Source: Phaseolus vulgaris (Eukaryota > Streptophyta > Magnoliopsida > Fabales > Fabaceae). From it: a DNA stretch of 64,000 nucleotides. The stretch is taken from positions 31,835,660 through 31,899,659 of the forward strand of contig NC_023756.2 of NCBI RefSeq assembly GCF_000499845.2. Direction: 5' to 3'. Numbering within the stretch: the stretch's first letter is position 1; each line of letters starts with the position of its first letter. Below the pieces are notes generated by a model. The model did no database searches. It saw only the letters and a program-made list of their open reading frames with translations, and was not told where the DNA came from. The translations under genes and the position numbers were made by a program. Positions 56,992 through 64,000 of this stretch are shown in pieces.

Positions 56992-58732
56992 TTAAGGATC
57001 AAGGGAAGGACCGTTTGGGCGATCGAGACACCCCGTGGGCGATTTTGTAGATTTTGTTTTCTTCAAAAATTTGGCAAGAGCAAGCCGCCTCGAGGAAGTC
57101 ATCACTGAACCTGCAGCAGCGAAAAATAGTAGAGTAAAGGTTAGTTCAGACAAAGCAGAAGGGAAATTCTATGGCCAGACACACGCAGATAACCACAACA
57201 GCTAATGCATTATAAACCGATCCTGCCTGTTGACCGGAACGCTGGAAACTTCCTCTTCGAGATCCACCTCAAGAACCTGCAAAGAAACAGAGCGGCGCCG
57301 CTGCGGCCGATCGCACTCCAACGCCCAAGTCAGTGACCGAATCACCAAATACTAAGAGAACAAGAACCGTGCAAATTCTCTCTCACAGTGTGCTCTAGAA
57401 CTCGCAAGCGTAAAGAGTATAATCTGAACGTGCATACCTCAGAAAGTTCGTTGAGAACTCTTATATACCTGGTTACTTTCTCTCTCCTGGCAGTTACAGA
57501 CTTGGACACGTGGCTCGCATCCAACTGTACACGTGCCATCATCTGGAGCCTCCTTGACTTGGGCGCTGCTTCTGACTCTCTTTTTGGCTAAGTTATTCAT
57601 GCATGGTGCTGCCCAGTACATAGCTAACTTGGGAGTGCGATCTCTACTGGAACTGGCGAGTTAGGGTGCCTTCATACACCTTCCCTGTGGTCTCGCCGGC
57701 CGCCTTCATAATCTGCACCACCTTCATCTCTGGCGATGTGCTTGCTCTAGCGATCTCCAATCACTAGGTCGCCTGAGTTTACACCTGGCGACTTCATCTT
57801 TAACCTGGTGATCGCCGATTCTGGTATGCTGGAGATCGGAACACCCCAACTTAATAACTGGCGACTTCACGAGCCCCCCGACTTCCTTCCCTTCTGCCAA
57901 CCTGGCGCCTTGTCAACAAGCCTATACTGTAGCTGGATGCCACGTCATCACTTCCGACTACCAGGGCGGTACACAAATCAAGGGCAGATACCAAAGTAGG
58001 TAGAAAGCCCATGGGCGTTGAATTCGTTCGCGATGAGTTTGGCGGTATCGAAGACTACCCCCAGTCCCGCCAAGGCTTTGCACACGTCCCGGTCGGAGGG
58101 GGTAAGCTCATCCAAAGCCAGGGCCTTCATGGTTATGGGCTTATCCGTCCAGTATAGGGGAAAGCCCTCTAGGATGGTAGGATCGCGCTTGGTCGCACGT
58201 ACTTTGAAGAATTTCCCTTTCCATCCTTTGAACGAATTCTGGAAGAGCGTAAGGATGATGCGCCCGGCGATGCCAGAAAAGCTCATCCATAGTCTACGGA
58301 AGAGGGGACGCCTAGATATCCGCATAGAATCTGAAACCCCCTTACGAAAGCCCAGCTGTTGAGGTGGAGCTGGGCTGGGGTGGTGTTTATTTCTGTAAGC
58401 AGTTTTTTCTCGAAGGAAGTAAGGGGCAGACGCAGGCCCACTCTCTTGAGTACCATTTGATAAAGGAAGAAGAAGGGGCTTCCCCCAGTCTCTCTGGAGT
58501 CCGCACAAACGGGCATCCCAGGTCACACCCGGCATACCAGGACTTGGGAGTCGTGATTTTTGTGAAAGGCGTTGAAATTATAAAGCGCAGGGTCCTCCCT
58601 GTGAGCCTCCACGTCTTCAACAGAGTTTAGGAGGGAGCATTCGTCGAGAAGATCGTCGGGGGCCCAGTCGTATTCGCCCTTATAATAAGACTTGGGGAGC
58701 AGGGGAAGTGCGGCGGTCTTAGTTTTCGCCAT
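56992..58732 (-). pseudogene. Antisense gene copy A, broken, with a solo LTR in its intron
   Basis: The first coding exon (58732-57992) starts MAKTKTAALPLLPKSYY and has the family core LRLPLTSFEKKLLTEINTTP and HLNSWAFVRGFQILCGYLG. TGA at 58523-58525 and a frameshifting deletion near 58290 (after PSSVD) disable it. The donor TTTG|GTATCT (57991) pairs with the acceptor GCTGCTGCAG at 57111. The 881-bp intron holds a 756-bp solo LTR, leaving an original intron of about 125 bp. The second exon (57110-56992) is basic (SSRRLALAKFLKKTKS) and ends at TAA 56994-56992. A 5' UTR intron 58946-58745 (AAAG|GTACGG to GATCTTCAG) matches the one in E2. Confidence 0.68.
57218..57973 (-). repeat. Solo Tat-family LTR inside the intron of antisense copy A (756 bp)
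   Basis: On the plus strand CGATCCTGCCTGTTGACC to GGGCGGTACA (first T changed to C). It resembles E1's LTR. Flanks TAAAC and CAAAT agree at 3 of 5 sites, so the target duplication is decayed or absent. Confidence 0.85.
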
Positions 58733-58744
58733 CGATGCCAGAGC

Positions 58745-59420
58745 TGAAGATCAGAAGGAAAAGAAAGGGTTCAGAGAAAAGGGGAATGAATGGAAGAATC
58801 CTAGGAGAGCCCTACCCACACGAGAGCAAAGGGGAATAAGAGGAACGAAGAAGCATACAAACGATATCCAAAGAAATGCAGTAATATGGACAGTCCCAGG
58901 CAGTTCATACAGTGAAGAGAATCATCAAGGAGGGGGAAAACCGTACCTTTGGGGGCTGAAGGGTGTGGAGAGCGGAAGCACGACTGAGCAGGGGTCGCGA
59001 GAGAAGGGATGCAGAGAAGATGAACAGTGAGGAAGGGCAGAGAAAGTGGATGTAACAGTGGTTGCAAGCGCGGGGTTTGGGTAACTTAAACGTTACGAGA
59101 AGCGCGAGGGACAACGAATGATGACCGTGTGATGATGCCACGTGTTACAGGATTAAGCGCTCAAGGGGACCGCAAGAGGTTCGTAAAGATGACCGCACGA
59201 TGAACCACGTGGCACGCGATTAAGCGTAGCCCCAAAGGGCATTATTTTTCCCGCTTCAGAGGATGTCCAATCAGCCATTAAGAACACCACTGTGGTTCAG
59301 AAAGTGTCACGTCAGTAATTCGAAGAATTGTTGAGTCAGCAGGGAATAACACGTCGACAGGATGGCACGTGGACGGCGTGGGCGAGGCCTTAGTCTTCGC
59401 GCTGAAGACAAGTCTTCGGC
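58745..59420 (-). promoter_or_regulatory. Upstream region of antisense copy A
   Basis: Holds the candidate 5' UTR intron 58745-58946 and several ACGT-core words (CCACGTGTTAC near 59141, CCACGTGGCACG near 59205, GCACGTGGAC near 59366). No coding signal. Confidence 0.4.
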
Positions 59421-59423
59421 TTA

Positions 59424-59438
59424 AGACTGGGGGGCTTG
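59424..59438 (+). other. Polypurine tract before the lone LTR
   Basis: AGACTGGGGGGCTTG, identical to the tract before the E2 3' LTR, abuts TGTACC at 59439. This shows that the lone LTR sits in its native 3' position. Confidence 0.85.
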
Positions 59439-60625
59439 TGTACCGTCCCGTATCCAGGCGTTGACTAAATTAAGGTCAAAGTCAACGCAGGGCGTCGCCT
59501 ATGTGGAGAGACGCCAAGTGCCAGCATCGCCAAGAGGAAGCGTCGCCAAGGCAAGGCGTCGCCTAGGTGAAGGGATCGCCCAACCAGGGCGTCGCCAAGA
59601 TCAAATATCATTAAGCCAAGGCAATCACGGTGCGGCTCCCCGATACCCATGGGTAGGAAAGACCATGGAGGGAGCGACGCCGTGGGAAGGCCCCAAACCC
59701 TGGATGACCAGGGAACAGTAATAAAGAGGAGAGAAAGGTGGCTTCAAGGTCATAGCAACAACACCAGTGTAGGGCAGCCTGACTCGAGAAGTACCCCTGC
59801 CGCCCCAGAGACGCCTTTGGGACAGACACGACTCAAGAGGAAGGTCACGCCCAGGGTAGCCGGGTGCAGGGTACGAGAGGAAGGCAGATACGCTCTCAAA
59901 GTAAGTGACTAGATAATTGGGGGCATGAGTTGGCACCCAAAAAGTCACCCCTAGCACAGTAGCACTCCCAGGCGGGAGGACTTCCACGTAGAAACGTCCC
60001 CAGATGGGGTCAAGGCGTCGTGAGGCCCTCCACGTGTACGACAGCCAGGTCAGAATAGAAACACCCTTTAGTCAGGTGCCAGGTAATTAAAGTCATTCAA
60101 TACAGTTTCCGTTTCAAGCATTCAGGTACTATAATGGCTCCCAAGCGTTTCAACGTCTTAAATGCGCTACGTTTTCTAATTAAACGCTTTACGGAGTGCG
60201 TTACGCTTGTAATTAAAAGCGCTTTAAGGCGCTTTAAATGCTTGAGTAGCTTAAATAGCGCGGAGAATGTTGGGAACGATGTTCGAACTTTTGGCAAATT
60301 TACCAGAGAACTCTCCAGTTGCTTGCTCGTGCCTTGAGGTTACGTACAAGGGACTGGGGAAAAGATCTTTGCCTGAGGGAGAAAACATACACACAACACA
60401 CAGTTCTTTTTACCACCTTCAAAGTGCCATACGCGGTGCTCTGATACGGAGGTGCACAGTTTTTGGTGTTTCTTGCTGGCTGACTTGAGCGTCGGAGTGC
60501 AAACGGCCGTTAGGGCGCCTCTTTGCCCTCTCTTTTGCAGGAATCCACAGGTAACCAGTGGGAAGGAGTCCCTAGCTGACAGTTGAGGTCGCGCACGAAG
60601 ACGCCCCGGTCAACCGGACGGAACA
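59439..60625 (+). repeat. Lone 1187-bp Tat LTR inside the composite
   Basis: TGTACCGTCCCGTATCC to GGACGGAACA. It is preceded by a polypurine tract and followed two bases later by a primer-binding site. It contains the perfect palindrome TACCCATGGGTA (59643-59656 region) and the U5 block at 60480-60541. No partner LTR and no target duplication. Confidence 0.88.
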
Positions 60626-60627
60626 TT

Positions 60628-60644
60628 TGGCGCCCACCGTGGGG
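60628..60644 (+). other. Second primer-binding site of the composite
   Basis: TGGCGCCCACCGTGGGG again, here following the lone LTR. The next 64 bp (60646-60709) lead to TTGGGGGGCTT, a polypurine tract, and the short 3' LTR. Confidence 0.85.
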
Positions 60645-60709
60645 CCCGAGAGGCTCCTTCGCCCCTCAACTAGGGGGATCCACTCCCCTTAGACCTCGAT
60701 TGGGGGGCT

Positions 60710-60907
60710 TGTTCCCGTATGCCAATACAGTCCCACATCGCTCAGATATCGAGGCCAAGGGCAGTTTATGTACTCCCTCCTCCCTTCACCCTTCGAGGAG
60801 CCTTTTAAGGACAAAACCGTGACGGAGCACCGATCTCCAAAGCGGACAATACCTCGAATGCGGTGATTGACCCTAGCGATGCTGCCCAACGACTTGAGGT
60901 TGGAACA
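60710..60907 (+). repeat. 3' short LTR of the composite (198 bp)
   Basis: Same length as 48940-49137 with 5 substitutions, followed by ACCCC. Confidence 0.92.
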
Positions 60908-60974
60908 ACCCCACTAAACAATTCACCCCTCCTCTCGTTTAAGCCCATATATTCTAACAATTGGCATCAAGAGC
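60908..60974 (+). repeat. Copia P 5' LTR, piece 4, and primer site
   Basis: The last 47 bp of the LTR end CATATATTCTAACA at 60959. TTGGCATCAAGAGC (60961-60974) is a decayed initiator-Met primer site. Confidence 0.75.
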
Positions 60975-61021
60975 TTGGTACTTGAAAAATACTCAAGTTT
61001 GATCCTAATTTTTTTTTTCAA

Positions 61022-62074
61022 ATGGCTGGAAAACTACCTTTTGAGGATGGTGCTTCAATTAAAAAACCACCTTTGTTTTGTGGTTTGAATTATAAGTATT
61101 GGGAAGCTAGAATGAAAATCTTTGTTGAATCCATTGATCAAGGGATTTGGGATGCAATTGAAAATGGCCCTTTCATTCCAAAGATTAAAAAGAATGGATC
61201 TTTTATTAAAAAACCTTGGTCCCAATGGACTAATGAAGAAAGTGAAAAGGCCAAGTTTGATTGCAGTGCCAAAAATATAATAACATCTCCTTTGGATTCT
61301 AAAGAATTTTTCAGGATCTTAAAATGTGAATCTGCTAAGGAGATGTGGGATACACTCAAAGCAACTCATGAGAGTACCACTGAAATAAAGAAATCAAAGA
61401 CAAGAAGAAAAAGGAGGAGGAATAGAAAAGGTCTTAATCTATGCTTCATGGCCAAAAAGGAAGATTATTCAAGCAGTGTAAGTTCCTCTAATTCTTCAAA
61501 TGCTGAAAATTACAGTCAATTACTTCAAGCTTTTCAAGAAACACATGAAGAAGCTAACCGATTGGCTCTCTTGAACAACCGGTTGAAGGGAATGAACTAC
61601 TGGCTTCAAAACAGAGTCAAATCACTGGAAGAAGAATTAGAAAATTCAAAAATAGATTTTGAAAACCTTGAAATTCTTTACAAAAATTCTTCTTACAAGT
61701 GTGACTCTCTTATTTGTGAAAATTGTGAAAATCCTAAAAAGAAAGTTCATATCTTGTAAAGACTGTGGATAAGCTTTCAAAGGGTAAATCCAACTTTGAG
61801 AATGTCTTAGCATCTCAAAATTTTGTTTTTGGAAAAGCTGGATTAGGTTTTAATCTACAAAACAAGCAAGACAAGTTTTCAAAGTCATTTTCAAAACTGG
61901 CAGAAAAACAACTGATTCTTCTGTCGAAACAACCGGTTGTTACATGCTTCTACTGCATGAAAAGAGGTCATTCTGTCAAATTCTATAAAATTAGGAAATA
62001 TTTTGTTCCTAAAGGCATTATGAGATGGATTCCTAAAGATTCTGGAGTTCCTAGTGATGAATGTAAATCAAAAG
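61022..62074 (+). pseudogene. gag: Copia P gag, internally deleted and frameshifted
   Basis: Starts MAGKLPFEDGASIKKPPLFC. It has the gag core GLNYKYWEARMKIFVESIDQ and CESAKEMWDTLKATHES, then at IKKSKTRRKRRRNRK jumps in frame to GLNLCFMAKKEDYSSS, missing the middle of the domain and the first zinc knuckle. A coiled coil follows. One base is missing near 61757, giving a premature TAA; the next frame continues DKLSKGKSNFENVLASQNFV to the second knuckle CFYCMKRGHSVKFY, whose last Cys is Tyr. Related to copia M and Q gag. Confidence 0.85.
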
Positions 62075-62183
62075 TGTTAGAATGGTTTAAAGAGGGTTTT
62101 CGCAAACTTTTAAGTCAAGAATGAAATTATCTCAAGAAACAAATGATAAAGAATTCAGTTTCCAAAAAACTCAAAGCAAAAAT
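62075..62183 (-). repeat. Copia M/P-family LTR end, reverse orientation
   Basis: TGTTAGAATGGTTTAAAGAG and the next ~90 bp match the LTR end at 8428 and 10100-10230. It is opposite in orientation to copia P and is cut by the next LTR at 62184. Confidence 0.7.
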
Positions 62184-63796
62184 TGTTGGGTTCAATAGTG
62201 TCAAAGTTCAAGAGAGGTGGTGAATTGACCTTTAAAAAGTTTCGCACAGAATCAGATATTGTCACAGTACACAGAAAATAAATCGATTTATCTACCAATG
62301 AACAAATTTATTTTTATACTGTTTATGTATTTTAAGGTGTTTATCCCAGTTGAATAATCTTTGATTTTATGATTGATATAGATGATTTGCAGGCAAAGTC
62401 CAAATTGATTTTTCCGGAATTAAAACAGTGAGCTACAGCAAATTTAATCACAACCTTTGAATGCAAATCTAATGTTTGATTTTTCCAAAACACTTAACAG
62501 ATTGTATTAGCCTTCATAGAATACGAAATTCACTGATGTTTCACCGCATATGAATTTATGCAGAAGTTCTTTAGAAAAACAAGAACAGTATATCCGTGCC
62601 CAGAAAGAACAGATTCAATTATAATTGAACAAATTTATTTCTTGACAGTTTAGTTTATTCAACAGTTATTGAGTGCAGGGATTATGAGAGAATGAACACA
62701 AAGCAATTATACTGGTTCACTCCAATGAGCTACATCCAGTCTTCACCTAATCCAAGGTGAAATTCACTAAAACACAATTCAAACAATTACAAAACACCAC
62801 TGTTCTTGAACCCTACAAGAACATGTTAAACCTTGCTGAAAAACACTATTGCAGCACACACAACTCTTCAAGAAACCCTATCAAGAAGAGTTTACAACCA
62901 CACTTTTACAAAGTATGAAATATGAAACGAATACACCTGATAAAGGATGCATAAATCTTCCTTAGACCAGTAGAACAGATTGCTCACACAGAAGCAGCAC
63001 CTCTCACCAAGCCTTAGAAGCAAACAAGAACAAGCACACCTTTGATTTTTAAAATATTTCAAGAACACATACTAATTCTCTGTAAATCTTCTATACTCTG
63101 ATGTAAAACTTTTTTTCTCAAATGTGTGATCAATTCCTAAACGCAGGAACAAGTTTTCTTTTTATAGAAAAAACAACTTATAACAGTTTTTCAAAACCAG
63201 TTAAAGCTGTTATAACAAGAACATATTGAAAATAAAATGAACAGATTTATTTTCAAAAGCAGTTAGAGAATATGTTATGTGAAGGAGACTCAGTCAACCA
63301 CTCTGGTGCAAGGACAAAACGAAAAAAACCTTTTAAGATAAACATTGCACGAGACTAAAAAGAATCGATTCATTTACAGATGAATAGATTTATTTTTCAA
63401 AACGATAAGAGAAAAGACTTAACTATTGAAACATAGTCGTTTTGAAAGAGTGAAGACTTAGTCAAAATACTTGATGCACAAAACCTGATTTTCAAAAGAC
63501 TTAGTCAATGCATCAGTTTAAAAAAGAATCCATTCATTTAGAAAAGAACAAATTTATTTTTATGCAATAAGGGTGTTTTTTTGTAAAACATGTGAAAAAC
63601 AGTTTCATAAAATTTGTGCTTGCTCTTATCACATGGTCAGGGGTTAAGAGGTGAGTTACCCAGCAAAAAGCCTACTCTTAAACAACCTCTGAACTCTACC
63701 TAAGACATTCTTAAAGAAAAACTAAAAAATACATGAAATTTACACAAATGGCTTCATTAAACACATGTCTTGAAGGGGCAACAACCATCTTCAACA
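62184..63796 (-). repeat. LTR of a second Q-family copia element (R)
   Basis: On the plus strand TGTTGGGTTCAATAG to ACCATCTTCAACA, 1613 bp. It is a more diverged relative of the Q LTRs, with the same AACARATTTATTT words. It is the 3' LTR of a minus-strand element that continues past the window. Confidence 0.88.
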
Positions 63797-64000
63797 ATCT
63801 CCCCCTGTTTGATGGAGACAAATTCCCATAGCTCTGTTGCTTTAAGAACATGTACTGCACCAAATACTAAGCCACAAAATTGAAACATTGCATAACATGT
63901 GAATTAGTTTTAAGGTGCAGAGTGTAACTTCTTGTTTCATGCAGCTTTACGTAGCATGGTGAGCTGTTTTTCTCCTCCTTTGGATTCATCAAACAACATT
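63797..64000 (-). mobile_element. 3' end of copia R internal region
   Basis: The minus-strand polypurine tract CAAACAGGGGGAGATTG abuts the LTR. The remainder matches 27579-27790 of Q. No coding sequence reached. Confidence 0.82.

Larger units (their letters stand above)
48940..60907 (+). mobile_element. Composite element: TRIM-like 198-bp LTRs enclosing a Tat gag-pol and a foreign LTR
   Basis: Flanked by the perfect duplication ACCCC (48935-48939 and 60908-60912). Order: 198-bp LTR, primer site, Tat gag-pol, two antisense genes, polypurine tract, a lone 1187-bp LTR (59439-60625), a second copy of the primer site, 64 bp, a polypurine tract and a 198-bp LTR. The 198-bp LTRs differ at 5 sites (2.5%). 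The 1187-bp LTR has no target duplication and no partner. The 198-bp LTRs plus primer site plus 64 bp would form a ~480-bp TRIM-like unit on their own. Confidence 0.85.
23801..62074 (+). mobile_element. Ty1/copia element P, its 5' LTR split by three insertions
   Basis: Starts TGTTGATCAAGAATG at 23801. Removing nested insertions, its LTR pieces are 23801-24102, 25286-25801, 48797-48939 and 60908-60959, about 1.0 kb together, ending ATTCTAACA. A degenerate initiator-Met-like primer site TTGGCATCAAGAGC follows at 60961, then gag from 61022. The order of pieces is confirmed by alignment to copia M's LTR. Its pol and 3' LTR are not present before the right-hand insertions. Confidence 0.82.

Noticed and set aside
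59439..60625. Lone LTR as a later solo-LTR insertion in the composite
   Set aside because: It directly follows a polypurine tract and directly precedes a primer site, and flanks GCTTG and TTTGG are not a target duplication.

Overview
The window is plant nuclear DNA made almost entirely of nested LTR retrotransposons. No host protein-coding gene, rRNA, tRNA or CRISPR array could be supported. The mix of Ty3/gypsy Tat-lineage elements (with archaeal-type RNase H and antisense genes), centromeric CRM-type chromoviruses and Sirevirus-like Ty1/copia elements with an env-like ORF suggests a dicot, quite possibly a legume, in a pericentromeric or centromere-adjacent region. The species assignment is inference.

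Layout. Positions 1-3659 hold the 5' part of a minus-strand Tat element (E1) whose gag-protease frame is open to the window edge. Positions 4129-5222 and 5896-6645 are solo LTRs, each with a perfect 5-bp target duplication (ATTAT, TAGGG), in AT-rich DNA. Positions 8428-11180 are a gutted minus-strand copia (M, TSD ATATT). Positions 11567-23787 are a complete 12.2-kb Tat element (E2, two 890-bp LTRs, TSD CCTAT) with broken gag-pol, tandem repeats and an intron-containing antisense gene.

From 23801 a plus-strand copia (P) begins. Its single ~1-kb 5' LTR has been split into pieces reaching 60959. Into that LTR went a solo gypsy LTR (24103-25285, TSD AGTGT), a Sirevirus-type copia Q (25802-48796, TSD TAAAC) and a composite Tat element (48940-60907, TSD ACCCC). 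Q contains a solo LTR bracketed by a 379-bp duplication (28304-29850) and a gag-only CRM element (30368-42719, TSD GAATT). The gag-only CRM in turn contains an autonomous CRM element (32414-40121, TSD CATAG) with a 1545-codon open frame and two identical 978-bp LTRs. LTR divergence falls with nesting depth (Q about 1.4%, gag-only CRM about 1%, CRM 0), so the layers give a consistent relative clock. The right edge holds copia P gag (61022-62074) and the LTR of another Q-family element (62184-63796).

The most unusual structure is the composite at 48940-60907. A TRIM-like element with 198-bp LTRs encloses a whole Tat gag-pol plus one foreign 1187-bp LTR that is followed by a second copy of the same tRNA-Lys primer-binding site. 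This is the layout expected if a one-LTR circle, or a template switch, joined the two elements at their shared primer-binding site.

How the parts work together: the CRM element is the only one here that looks able to supply reverse transcriptase and integrase. The gag-only CRM shares its leader, primer site and core promoter and could be mobilised by it. The Tat elements carry spliced antisense genes of unknown function in their 3' regions. All boundaries, target duplications and divergences were read by eye.
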